A program made the translations under genes and the position numbers. Below, in pieces: positions 41,407 through 49,129 of a stretch of 50,459 nucleotides of DNA. Each line of letters starts with the position of its first letter. Position 1 is the stretch's first letter. The stretch comes from JAYPAN01 sp038123715 (GTDB lineage Bacteria > Pseudomonadota > Alphaproteobacteria > RS24): assembly GCA_038123715.1 (NCBI GenBank), contig JAYPAN010000011.1, positions 1-50,459 of the forward strand. The letters run 5' to 3'. The notes below the pieces were generated by a model, which searched no databases, was not told the origin of the DNA, and worked only from the letters and a program-made list of their open reading frames with translations.

Positions 41407-41430
41407 CTACTTGCTGTCCTATTTGCTGTC
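41407..41430 (-). repeat. 12-bp tandem duplication containing the rpmD stop codon
   Basis: On the minus strand GACAGCAAATAG (41430-41419) is followed by GACAGCAAGTAG (41418-41407). Each encodes Asp-Ser-Lys-stop in the rpmD frame, so the last four codons of the gene, including the stop, are duplicated in tandem with one substitution. Confidence 0.85.
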
Positions 41431-41610
41431 GACGACGCGCACCAAATGGGCGACTTTGTTAATCATCCCGCGCACGGCAGGTGTGTCTTCAAGCTCGCGC
41501 CGGCGACCGCGCTTGTTCAGGCCAAGGCCAATCAGCGTCTCCCGCTGGTCTTGCGGACGGCCTATCGGGCTACCGGTCTGTTCGACGATAATTTTATCCT
41601 TCTTGGCCAT
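41419..41610 (-). CDS. rpmD: 50S ribosomal protein L30
   Basis: A 63-residue protein starting MAKKDKIIVEQTGSPIGRP, with the family segments TLIGLGLNKRGRRRELEDTPAVRGMI and VAHLVRVVDSK. ATG 41610 has GGAGG 7 bases upstream; the 11 extra upstream in-frame residues belong to the end of rpsE. The gene ends in a tandemly duplicated stop region. Confidence 0.96.
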   Translation of the reverse strand: MAKKDKIIVEQTGSPIGRPQDQRETLIGLGLNKRGRRRELEDTPAVRGMINKVAHLVRVVDSK

Positions 41611-41611
41611 A

Positions 41612-42172
41612 TTATGCCTCCTGGCTCGCCGCTTCTTCCTCACCGCGACGGCGTGAAATCAAATCGCTGACTTTCTTGCCGCGCCGCGCTGCCACCGAAC
41701 GCGGGCTACCCTGTTTCAGCAGCGCGTTGAAAGTCGCATGTATCATATTATAGGGATTTGAGGAGCCGATGGATTTCGCCACCACATCCTGCATGCCCAG
41801 CACTTCAAAGACCGCACGCATTGGGCCACCGGCAATAATTCCGGTTCCGGGAGGGGCTGCACGCAGCTCCACCTTGCCTGCGCCGTGGCGACCGGCAATG
41901 TCATGGTGCAATGTCCGGCCTTCACGCAGCGGCACACGTATCATATGCCGTTTGGCACTTTCCGTTGCCTTGCGGATGGCTTCCGGCACTTCGCGCGCCT
42001 TGCCATGTCCGAAACCGACACGCCCGCGCTGGTCACCAACGACCACAAGCGCGGCGAAACCGAACCGGCGACCGCCCTTGACCACTTTGGCGACGCGGTT
42101 AATGTGAACCAGGCGATCGACAAATTCGCTATCGCGCTCTTCCTGGTTATCGCGATTTTCGTTTCTTGCCAC
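41612..42172 (-). CDS. rpsE: 30S ribosomal protein S5
   Basis: A 186-residue protein at the mRNA entry site important for decoding accuracy. Diagnostic are FVDRLVHINRVAKVVKGGRRFGF, GHGKAREVPEAIRKATE and GTGIIAGGPMRAVFE. GTG 42172 is preferred over the adjacent TTG 42175, because the Shine-Dalgarno AGGAG lies 7 bases before it and the start MARNENRD matches relatives. An acidic end (RRGEEEAASQEA) extends past the core. Confidence 0.96.
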   Translation of the reverse strand: MARNENRDNQEERDSEFVDRLVHINRVAKVVKGGRRFGFAALVVVGDQRGRVGFGHGKAREVPEAIRKATESAKRHMIRVPLREGRTLHHDIAGRHGAGKVELRAAPPGTGIIAGGPMRAVFEVLGMQDVVAKSIGSSNPYNMIHATFNALLKQGSPRSVAARRGKKVSDLISRRRGEEEAASQEA

Positions 42173-42207
42173 CAATTCTCTCCTTGAACCCGTAAATTCG
42201 ATTTCGA

Positions 42208-42564
42208 CTAAAATGTAAGACCGGCTTCGCGCGCCGCTTCAGCCAGGGCTTTCACCCGGCCATGATAGATATATCCGCCACGGTCAAACACAACCGTTTC
42301 AACACCGGCCTTTTTGGCGCGCTCGGCAATCTGTGTGCCGATAATTGAAGCGGCTTCAACATTTGACCCTTTGCCAGCGGCAAAGTCTTTGTCCTTGGTT
42401 GAGGCCGCGGCCAATGTGCGTCCGGCCTTGTCGTCAATGACTTGCGCGTAAATATGCTTCGACGAGCGAAACACGGACAGGCGCGGCAAGCCCTTGGCCA
42501 CCTTACGCAGGCGGCGGCGAACACGCTGTTTGCGCCGTTCATCTGTGGACAGTTTCTTAACCAT
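42208..42564 (-). CDS. rplR: 50S ribosomal protein L18
   Basis: A 118-residue 5S rRNA-binding protein: RRKQRVRRRLRKVAKGLPRLSVFRSSKHIYAQVIDD at the start and the conserved FDRGGYIYHGRVKALAEAAREAGLTF at the end. It lies between rplF and rpsE in the spc operon order. Confidence 0.97.
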   Translation of the reverse strand: MVKKLSTDERRKQRVRRRLRKVAKGLPRLSVFRSSKHIYAQVIDDKAGRTLAAASTKDKDFAAGKGSNVEAASIIGTQIAERAKKAGVETVVFDRGGYIYHGRVKALAEAAREAGLTF

Positions 42565-42573
42565 TGCTTACCC

Positions 42574-43107
42574 CTATTTCTTCTTGCCTTCCTTGCGGAA
42601 AACATATTCGCCAGCATAACGCACACCCTTGCCCTTATAAGGCTCCGGCGGGCGCAGGCTGCGGATTTCCGACGCCACCTGACCAACTTTTTGCTTATCA
42701 ATACCGGAAATAATAATTTCCGTTTGCGACGGGCATTCCACCTTAATGCCTTCCGGCAAGGCGAAATCGACATCATGGCTGAAGCCGAGCGACAATTTCA
42801 GCGTATTGCCCTGCATTTGTGCGCGATAGCCAACGCCCTGCAATTCCAGCTTGCGGTCAAAGCCCTGCGATACGCCAACCACAAGGTTTTCAACCAGCGA
42901 CCGGCTGAGACCCCAAAAGCTGCGCGCCGTCTGGCTTTTGTCTACCGGTGACACTGTAATGCCGTCCTCGCCATTTGCGACATTTACATAGTCGGACAAT
43001 ATGGCTGACAATTCACCCTTGGGGCCTTTGACGGCAACGGCGCGGCCATCAAGGCTCACTTCGACGCCATCCGGCACCATAACAGGTTTTTTTCCAATCC
43101 GTGACAT
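42574..43107 (-). CDS. rplF: 50S ribosomal protein L6
   Basis: A 177-residue protein with two related RNA-binding folds. Diagnostic are MSRIGKKPVMVPDGVEV, VKGPKGELS, GVGYRAQMQGNTLKLSLGFSHDV and the C-terminal RSLRPPEPYKGKGVRYAGEYV. It is followed by rplR with a 9-base spacer. Confidence 0.97.
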   Translation of the reverse strand: MSRIGKKPVMVPDGVEVSLDGRAVAVKGPKGELSAILSDYVNVANGEDGITVSPVDKSQTARSFWGLSRSLVENLVVGVSQGFDRKLELQGVGYRAQMQGNTLKLSLGFSHDVDFALPEGIKVECPSQTEIIISGIDKQKVGQVASEIRSLRPPEPYKGKGVRYAGEYVFRKEGKKK

Positions 43108-43132
43108 AGCTTAATCCTTCAGCAATGCGGCG

Positions 43133-43525
43133 TCAGAAGACGCGGCATAAAATCTCGCCACCAACATTATTTTCGCGGGCATTATTGTCGGACATCACAC
43201 CTTTCGGCGTGGAGACAATCGAAATGCCCAGACCATTACGCACCACCGGCATTGTTTTAACCGATGAATAGACCCGACGCCCGGGTTTGGAGACGCGCTG
43301 AATCTCCTTAATGACCGGCTCGCCCTCATAATATTTCAGCTCAATGGAAAGCTCGGACGTGCCATTATCGTGCTGCGTTTCGGAATAACCGCGAATATAG
43401 CCTTCATCTTGCAGCACATCCAACACCCAGCGGCGCAATTTGGAACTTGGGCTGATAACCGAATTTTTACCACGCATTTGCGCGTTACGGATACGGGTCA
43501 GCATATCGCCAAGAGGATCGTTCAT
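43133..43525 (-). CDS. rpsH: 30S ribosomal protein S8
   Basis: A 130-residue 16S rRNA-binding protein and known translational regulator of spc operons in E. coli. It shows MNDPLGDMLTRIRNAQMRGK, the KPGRRVYSS region and the C-terminal GISIVSTPKGVMSDNNARENNVGGEILCRVF. It follows rpsN with a 10-base spacer. Confidence 0.97.
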   Translation of the reverse strand: MNDPLGDMLTRIRNAQMRGKNSVISPSSKLRRWVLDVLQDEGYIRGYSETQHDNGTSELSIELKYYEGEPVIKEIQRVSKPGRRVYSSVKTMPVVRNGLGISIVSTPKGVMSDNNARENNVGGEILCRVF

Positions 43526-43535
43526 CTGTTCTCTC

Positions 43536-43841
43536 CTACCAGCTCGATTTAACCATGCCCGGAATCAGACCTTTCGAGGCCAGTTCACGCAGGGCAATAC
43601 GGGACATATTCAATTTGCGGTAATAACCGCGCGGACGACCGGACACACCGCAGCGATTCCGCAACCGTGTCGGCGCCGAATTGCGTGGCAGTTCCGCCAG
43701 TTTCAAACGCGCCTTGAAACGCTCTTCATTGGAAAGTGATGTGTCATTGGCGATCGCCATCAGCGCGGTGCGACGGGCGGCATATTTTGCCACCATGCGC
43801 TTGCGCTTATTATTGCGTTCCACCATACCTTTTTTAGCCAT
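43536..43841 (-). CDS. rpsN: 30S ribosomal protein S14 (zinc-independent form)
   Basis: A 101-residue small-subunit head protein, the long C-minus type: only one cysteine is present, in NRCGVSGRPRGYYRKLNMSRIALREL, so no zinc site forms. The start MAKKGMVERNNKRKRMVAKYA is typical of Alphaproteobacteria. Confidence 0.97.
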   Translation of the reverse strand: MAKKGMVERNNKRKRMVAKYAARRTALMAIANDTSLSNEERFKARLKLAELPRNSAPTRLRNRCGVSGRPRGYYRKLNMSRIALRELASKGLIPGMVKSSW

Positions 43842-43857
43842 AATCTACTCCCCCGCC

Positions 43858-44415
43858 CTAATCATTGAACGGAAAGTTAAAGCCACGCAGCAATTCGCGC
43901 GCTTGCTCGTCATTGTTTGTCGAGGTGCAGACAACAATGTCCATGCCCCATATTTCATCGACTTTGTCATAATTGATTTCGGGAAACACAATATGCTCCT
44001 TCAATCCCATGGCGTAATTGCCATTGCCGTCAAAGCTTTTGGCATTGAGGCCGCGAAAGTCACGCACACGCGGCAAGGCAATGGTCACCAGACGGTCAAT
44101 AAACTCATACATGCGCGCGCCACGCAGGGTCACTTTGACACCCAACGGCATGTTTTCACGCACCTTAAAGCCGGCAATAGAATTGCGCGCGCGCGTAATG
44201 ACCGGTTTTTGACCGGCAATCGACTGCAAATCCTCAAATGCCGAATTGATTTTCTTAGTGTCTTGCGTCGTTTCACCAACGCCCATATTCAGAACCACTT
44301 TTTCCAAACGCGGCACTTGCATTTCATTGGCATATTGAAACTTCTCAATCAGAGAAGCGCGCACGGAGTCGTTATAATGCGTTTTCAGACGCGGCGTATA
44401 TTGTGTTTCAGCCAT
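43858..44415 (-). CDS. rplE: 50S ribosomal protein L5
   Basis: A 185-residue protein that binds 5S rRNA and contacts P-site tRNA. It shows PRLEKVVLNMGVGE, GQKPVITRARNSIAGFKVREN and GLKEHIVFPEI. ATG 44415 has GGGGAGG 6 bases upstream and overlaps the rplX stop by 8 bases; the upstream in-frame extension lies in rplX and is rejected. Confidence 0.97.
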   Translation of the reverse strand: MAETQYTPRLKTHYNDSVRASLIEKFQYANEMQVPRLEKVVLNMGVGETTQDTKKINSAFEDLQSIAGQKPVITRARNSIAGFKVRENMPLGVKVTLRGARMYEFIDRLVTIALPRVRDFRGLNAKSFDGNGNYAMGLKEHIVFPEINYDKVDEIWGMDIVVCTSTNNDEQARELLRGFNFPFND

Positions 44416-44731
44416 CAATAACCTCCCCTGAACGCTTGGCAATGCGCGATTTACTGCCATCATCGTTCAATTTGAACCCGACCCGTGTCGGCTTGCCGTC
44501 TTTCGGGTCAATGATTGCCAGATTGGACAAATGGATTTTTCCTTCGCGGTTGATAATGCCGCCTTCATTTTGCTGGGTTTGGCGTTGATGGCGCTTGACC
44601 ATGTTCACACCCTGCACCAAAGCGCGGTTTTCCTGCGGAAAGACAGCCAGAATTTCACCAGACTTGCCCTTGTCGCGACCGGTCGTCACTATGACGCGAT
44701 CGCCTTTTTTCAGTTTCAACTTCACGGCCAT
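44408..44731 (-). CDS. rplX: 50S ribosomal protein L24
   Basis: A 107-residue assembly initiator protein with a KOW motif: KKGDRVIVTTGRDKGKSGEI, then VQGVNMVKRHQRQTQQNEGGI and DPKDGKPTRVGFK. ATG 44731 overlaps the rplN stop (TGATG) and has GGAGG 7 bases upstream; the GTG one codon earlier is less well placed. Confidence 0.97.
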   Translation of the reverse strand: MAVKLKLKKGDRVIVTTGRDKGKSGEILAVFPQENRALVQGVNMVKRHQRQTQQNEGGIINREGKIHLSNLAIIDPKDGKPTRVGFKLNDDGSKSRIAKRSGEVIDG

Positions 44732-45099
44732 CACAACACCTCCGGTGCAAGCGAGACGATTTTCATATGATTGGCGGCGCGCAATTCGCGTGTGACCGGC
44801 CCAAAAATCCGTGTGCCGACCGGCTCACCGGCATTATTGACAATCACGGCGGCATTGCGGTCAAAGCGTATCGCGCTGCCATCGGGACGGCGGATTTCTT
44901 TCGCCGTGCGCACGATAACAGCCTTCATTACATCGCCCTTTTTGACCCGACCGCGCGGAATGGCTTCCTTGACGCTGACAACAATTGTGTCGCCAACAGA
45001 AGCGGTTTTGCGCTTCGAGCCGCCAAGAACCTTGATGCACTGCACCCGGCGTGCGCCGGAATTATCGGCAACATCCAGATTGGTTTGCATCTGAATCAT
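44731..45099 (-). CDS. rplN: 50S ribosomal protein L14
   Basis: A 122-residue interface protein forming part of the L3-L14-L19 bridge. Diagnostic are MIQMQTNLDVADNSGARRVQCIKVLGG, the RTAKEIRRPDGSAIRFDRNAAVI segment and RIFGPVTRELR. It is coupled to rplX by a one-base overlap. Confidence 0.97.
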   Translation of the reverse strand: MIQMQTNLDVADNSGARRVQCIKVLGGSKRKTASVGDTIVVSVKEAIPRGRVKKGDVMKAVIVRTAKEIRRPDGSAIRFDRNAAVIVNNAGEPVGTRIFGPVTRELRAANHMKIVSLAPEVL

Positions 45100-45110
45100 G
45101 ACAGAACCTC

Positions 45111-45350
45111 TTATTCACCTTGGCTGGAAACAACTTCCCAGCTTTTCAATTTTGACATGGGACGACATTCCTGAATGGTCACCACATCGCCTATTTTGCG
45201 CGCATTGCTCTCATCATGCGCGTGATAACGCTTGGATTTCCGAACCGTTTTCTTCATCACCGGGTCGGTAAAGCGGCGCTCGACATTGACAACAACCGTC
45301 TTGTCACCCTTATCGCTGACCACTGTCCCTTGCAAAATACGTTTTGGCAT
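45111..45350 (-). CDS. rpsQ: 30S ribosomal protein S17
   Basis: A 79-residue 16S rRNA-binding protein with the OB-fold signature GTVVSDKGDKTVVVNVERR, then KRYHAHDESNARKIGDVVTIQECRPMSKLKSWEV. It is spaced 11 bases from both rpmC and rplN. Confidence 0.97.
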   Translation of the reverse strand: MPKRILQGTVVSDKGDKTVVVNVERRFTDPVMKKTVRKSKRYHAHDESNARKIGDVVTIQECRPMSKLKSWEVVSSQGE

Positions 45351-45361
45351 AATCGACTTTC

Positions 45362-45562
45362 CTAACCCGCTTGCGTGACTTTGACGCTGCTTTGCGCTGT
45401 TTTCAGGCGCGCGATAATGCGGCGCACCTCACGAATCCGTGCCGAATTATCCAGCTGGCCAGAGGCCTGCTGAAAGCGCAGATTCAGTTGCTCTTTCTTT
45501 AGCTTGACGATTTCGTCGGACAATTGATCCGGCGTCATATCCTTGATTTCAGACATTTTCAT
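45362..45562 (-). CDS. rpmC: 50S ribosomal protein L29
   Basis: A 66-residue two-helix protein at the tunnel exit, near the SRP and trigger factor site. It shows DMTPDQLSDEIVKLKKEQLNLRFQQASGQL and IREVRRIIARLKT. ATG 45562 has GGGG 8 bases upstream and gives MKMSEIKD; ATG 45556 is also possible. Confidence 0.96.
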   Translation of the reverse strand: MKMSEIKDMTPDQLSDEIVKLKKEQLNLRFQQASGQLDNSARIREVRRIIARLKTAQSSVKVTQAG

Positions 45563-45573
45563 CACTCAATCCC

Positions 45574-45987
45574 CTACTCACCGAGACGCGAGACAATGCG
45601 TGTCGAGACCGGCAATTTGGCAGCAGCCAGTTTCAATGCCTCATGGGCAATGTCGCTTGGCACACCGTCAACCTCGAACATGATGCGACCGGGCTTGACG
45701 CGGCACGCCCAATAATCAGGCGACCCTTTACCTTTACCCATCCGCACTTCGGTCGGTTTTTTCGAGACCGGCACATCGGGAAACACGCGAATCCAAACGC
45801 GGCCTGCCCGTTTCATGTGACGGGTAATCACCCGCCGCGCCGCTTCAATCTGGCGGGCGGTGATACGCTCCGGCGAGGTTGCCTTCAAGCCATAAGAGCC
45901 GAAATTCAGCGTTGTGCCGCCCTTGGCATTACCGTGAATACGCCCCTTATGGGCTTTGCGGAATTTTGTCCGTTTCGGTTGTAACAT
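45574..45987 (-). CDS. rplP: 50S ribosomal protein L16
   Basis: A 137-residue protein near the A site. Diagnostic are MLQPKRTKFRKAHKGRIHG, GTTLNFGSYGLKA, RVWIRVFPDVPVSKKPTEVRMGKGKG and the C-terminal LAAAKLPVSTRIV. It follows rpsC with 3 intervening bases. Confidence 0.97.
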   Translation of the reverse strand: MLQPKRTKFRKAHKGRIHGNAKGGTTLNFGSYGLKATSPERITARQIEAARRVITRHMKRAGRVWIRVFPDVPVSKKPTEVRMGKGKGSPDYWACRVKPGRIMFEVDGVPSDIAHEALKLAAAKLPVSTRIVSRLGE

Positions 45988-45990
45988 GTC

Positions 45991-46695
45991 TTAATTCCCT
46001 GCCGTCTGGCGTTGCTGGCGACCGGCCTCGCCCGGCTCGTCGCGCCGGTCGCGCGCCATCGGGTCATGCTCCATGATTTCGCCTTTGAAAATCCAGATTT
46101 TCACACCGCAAATGCCATAGGCGGTCAATGCTTCGGCAACGCCATAATCAATATCGGCGCGCAGCGTGTGAAGCGGCACGCGCCCCTCACGATACCATTC
46201 AGTGCGGGCAATCTCGGCACCGCCAAGGCGACCACCGCAATTGATACGAATGCCCAAAGCACCAAGCCGCATGGCCGATTGCACGGCGCGCTTCATGGCG
46301 CGGCGGAAACCGACACGGCGCTCAAGCTGCTGTGCCACACTCTCGGCAACAAGCTGGGCATCAATTTCAGGCTTACGCACTTCAACAATGTTCAAATGCA
46401 CTTCGCTGTCAGTCATTTTACCAATGCGCGATTTCAGCTTTTCAATATCGGCACCCTTTTTGCCGATAATCACACCGGGGCGCGCCGAATGAATGGTCAC
46501 GCGGCATTTTTTGTGCGGACGCTCAATCACCACACGCGACACACCGGCCTGACGCAATTCCTTCATCAGCATGGTGCGGATTTTCAAATCTTCATGCAGC
46601 AGACCGGCATATTCACCCTTGCCCGCATACCAGCGCGACTCCCAGGTGCGGTTCACGCCGAGGCGCATGCCAATCGGATTAACCTTCTGTCCCAT
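45991..46695 (-). CDS. rpsC: 30S ribosomal protein S3
   Basis: A 234-residue protein with an N-terminal KH domain (VIIGKKGADIEKLKSRI, about residues 65-85) and the conserved GVKIWIFKGEIMEHDPMARDRR near the end. The start MGQKVNPIGMRLGVNRTW is diagnostic. It overlaps rplV by one base (TAATG). Confidence 0.97.
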   Translation of the reverse strand: MGQKVNPIGMRLGVNRTWESRWYAGKGEYAGLLHEDLKIRTMLMKELRQAGVSRVVIERPHKKCRVTIHSARPGVIIGKKGADIEKLKSRIGKMTDSEVHLNIVEVRKPEIDAQLVAESVAQQLERRVGFRRAMKRAVQSAMRLGALGIRINCGGRLGGAEIARTEWYREGRVPLHTLRADIDYGVAEALTAYGICGVKIWIFKGEIMEHDPMARDRRDEPGEAGRQQRQTAGN

Positions 46696-47075
46696 TACGC
46701 TTTCTCCTCGACTTCACGCACCACAATGGTCAATTGGCTGAAAGGCTTCAAAATCCGCGCGGCGCGCCCTTTGGCACGCGCCCGAAACCGCTTCATCACC
46801 AGATTTTTGCCAACATAGGCTTCCGCCACAATCAGGCTGTCCACATCCAGATTGTGATTGTTTTCAGCATTGGCAATCGCGCTTTCCAGCACTTTTTTCA
46901 CATCATTCGACACACGGCGGCGCGAAAAGGTCAAATCGGACAGCGCCCGTTCCGCCTTTTTGCCACGAATGAGCTGGGCGACCAGATTCAGCTTTTGCGG
47001 GCTGGTGCGTATCATCCGGCCAACCGCTTTGGCCTCATTATCCGGCAATTGCCGTTGCAGCGCAGATTTCCCCAT
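46695..47075 (-). CDS. rplV: 50S ribosomal protein L22
   Basis: A 126-residue exit-tunnel protein. Diagnostic are RMIRTSPQKLNLVAQLIRGKKAERAL and the C-terminal MKRFRARAKGRAARILKPFSQLTIVV. ATG 47075 has GAGAGG 8 bases upstream; the longer in-frame ORF upstream overlaps rpsS and is rejected. Confidence 0.97.
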   Translation of the reverse strand: MGKSALQRQLPDNEAKAVGRMIRTSPQKLNLVAQLIRGKKAERALSDLTFSRRRVSNDVKKVLESAIANAENNHNLDVDSLIVAEAYVGKNLVMKRFRARAKGRAARILKPFSQLTIVVREVEEKA

Positions 47076-47079
47076 CGGA

Positions 47080-47361
47080 TTAACCTCTCTTCGCCTTTTT
47101 GTCAGCCGCATGGCCGTAATAGGTGCGCGTCGGCGCAAATTCGCCAAACTTGTGACCCACCATGTCTTCGCTGACCAGAACCGGCACATGTTTTTTGCCG
47201 TTATGGACACCGAAAGTCAGGCCAACAAATTGCGGCAAAATGGTTGACCTACGGCTCCAGATTTTAATCACTGAATTCGTCCTACCGCTTTCGCGCACGG
47301 CTTCCGCTTTTTTCAGCAAATAGCCGTCAACAAACGGGCCTTTCCATACTGAACGTGTCAT
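47080..47361 (-). CDS. rpsS: 30S ribosomal protein S19
   Basis: A 93-residue head protein forming the bridge with S13. It starts MTRSVWKGPFVDGYLL and contains IKIWSRRSTILPQFVG and HVPVLVSEDMVGHKFGEFAPTRTYYGH. It is followed by rplV with a 4-base spacer. Confidence 0.97.
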   Translation of the reverse strand: MTRSVWKGPFVDGYLLKKAEAVRESGRTNSVIKIWSRRSTILPQFVGLTFGVHNGKKHVPVLVSEDMVGHKFGEFAPTRTYYGHAADKKAKRG

Positions 47362-47370
47362 CTCGCGCTC

Positions 47371-48207
47371 CTAACGTTTCTTCCGCAGATGGCGACTGCG
47401 TAGAATATATTTGTCTGTGGTCTTGTTCGACCGTGTGCGGCGACCTTTGGTTGGCTTGCCCCAAGGTGTCACCGGATGGCGACCGCCTGACGTCTTGCCT
47501 TCACCGCCACCATGCGGGTGATCGACCGGGTTCATAGCCACGCCGCGAACGGATGGGCGGCGACCCTTCCAACGATTGCGACCGGCTTTTGCCAGATTGA
47601 TGTTGGACTGGTCGGGGTTTGACACCGCGCCAACCGTTGCCATGCAAGCGCCCAAAATAAGCCGCTGCTCGCCCGATGTCAGGCGGACAATGGCATAGCT
47701 CTGGTCACGGCCAACAAGCTGGGCAAATGTGCCGGCTGAACGCGCCAGCTGACCGCCCTTGCCCGGCTTCAGCTCGATATTGTGAATAATCGTGCCAATC
47801 GGAATGGCGCTTAACGGCATGGCATTGCCCGGCTTCACATCAACCTGCGCGCCGGCAATCACCTTATCGCCCGGCGCAAGACGCTGCGGTGCCAAAATAT
47901 AGGACAATTCGCCATCATCATATTTGACCAGCGCAATAAATGCTGACCGGTTGGGGTCATATTCCAGACGCTCCACCGTAGCGGCGACATCAAACTTACG
48001 CCGCTTGAAATCAATAATCCGGTAACTGCGCTTATGCCCACCACCGCGACGCCGTGCCGTGATGCGACCGGCATTATTGCGCCCGCCCGATTTGGTCAGA
48101 CCTTCGGTCAACGCTTTAACCGGCTTGCCCTTATGCAGCGCCGAACGGTCAACCTGAATAAGACCACGTTGACCCGGCGAAGATGGTTTGTATTTTTTCA
48201 AAGCCAT
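47371..48207 (-). CDS. rplB: 50S ribosomal protein L2
   Basis: A 278-residue core protein needed for subunit joining and peptidyl transferase activity. Diagnostic are SGGRNNAGRITARRRGGGHKR, the SAGTFAQLVGRD segment and the C-terminal GVAMNPVDHPHGGGEGKTSGGRHPVTPWGKPTKG, which holds the conserved histidine. It is spaced 11 bases after rplW. Confidence 0.97.
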   Translation of the reverse strand: MALKKYKPSSPGQRGLIQVDRSALHKGKPVKALTEGLTKSGGRNNAGRITARRRGGGHKRSYRIIDFKRRKFDVAATVERLEYDPNRSAFIALVKYDDGELSYILAPQRLAPGDKVIAGAQVDVKPGNAMPLSAIPIGTIIHNIELKPGKGGQLARSAGTFAQLVGRDQSYAIVRLTSGEQRLILGACMATVGAVSNPDQSNINLAKAGRNRWKGRRPSVRGVAMNPVDHPHGGGEGKTSGGRHPVTPWGKPTKGRRTRSNKTTDKYILRSRHLRKKR

Positions 48208-48218
48208 GCTGACACCCT

Positions 48219-48512
48219 CTACAACCCTGTGGTCACGTCAATCGCGTGACCTTCTTCAAGCGTGACAATTGCCTGCTTGATATCATTCTGCTTGCCGCGA
48301 ATCCCACGGAAACGCTTGACCTTGCCCTTGCGGCGCAATGTGTTGACTGCCTTGACTTTCACGTCAAACAGCGCTTCCACAGCTTCCTTGATGACTTTCT
48401 TGTCGGCATCCAGCGCGACTTTGAACACCACCTGATTGTTTTCCGACGCCATGGTGGATTTTTCGGTAATCACCGGCATGCGGATAACGTCATAATACTG
48501 CTCGCGGCTCAT
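48219..48512 (-). CDS. rplW: 50S ribosomal protein L23
   Basis: A 97-residue protein at the tunnel exit where trigger factor docks. It has IRMPVITEKSTMASENNQVVFKVALDADK and the basic NTLRRKGKVKRFRGIRGK loop. Its ATG overlaps the rplD stop by 4 bases (ATGA). Confidence 0.97.
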   Translation of the reverse strand: MSREQYYDVIRMPVITEKSTMASENNQVVFKVALDADKKVIKEAVEALFDVKVKAVNTLRRKGKVKRFRGIRGKQNDIKQAIVTLEEGHAIDVTTGL

Positions 48513-49129
48513 TTGAAACGCTCCTCAAGGCTGGACAAAGCGGCTTTGGTCAGAACCAGCTTATTGCGCCGCAAAATGTCATAAACATTGATGCCCTGAG
48601 CTGGCAGCACATCAATTTGCGCGATATTGCGCGCCGCGCGGGCAAATTTCTCATCGACCTGCGCGCCGTCAATAATCAGCGCATTATCAATCCCAAGCTT
48701 GCCAAGCTGCTTGCGAAGCGATGCGGTTTTGCCATCTTTCGACGTCGCCTCATCCAACACAATCAGCGTATCACCGGCGCTTTTCGACGACAGCGCCATT
48801 TTCAGCGCCAAAGCCCGAACTTTTTTGGGCAGCTCGGTAGCGTGCGACCGCACAACCGGCCCATGCGCGCGACCGCCGCCAATAAAGATATTCGATTTGC
48901 GATTGCCGTGACGCGCGCCACCGCCGCCTTTCTGGCGACCGAATTTCTTGCCCGTGCCGGCAATCTCACCACGCGGCTTGGTTTTATGGGTTCCGGCCTG
49001 ACGTTTGGCAAGCTGGTAAGTGACCATGCGCTGCAAAATATCGGCGCGCGGCTCAATCCCGAAAATCGCCTCGTCCAGATTGACCGAGCCGTCCGTCTTG
49101 GCATCCAGCGTTGTTACCTCGGCTTTCAT
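48509..49129 (-). CDS. rplD: 50S ribosomal protein L4
   Basis: A 206-residue protein lining the tunnel; in E. coli it also represses the S10 operon. Diagnostic are YQLAKRQAGTHKTKPRGEIAGTGKKFGRQKGGGGARHG and the C-terminal GINVYDILRRNKLVLTKAAL. ATG 49129 overlaps the rplC stop by one base (TGATG). Confidence 0.97.
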   Translation of the reverse strand: MKAEVTTLDAKTDGSVNLDEAIFGIEPRADILQRMVTYQLAKRQAGTHKTKPRGEIAGTGKKFGRQKGGGGARHGNRKSNIFIGGGRAHGPVVRSHATELPKKVRALALKMALSSKSAGDTLIVLDEATSKDGKTASLRKQLGKLGIDNALIIDGAQVDEKFARAARNIAQIDVLPAQGINVYDILRRNKLVLTKAALSSLEERFK

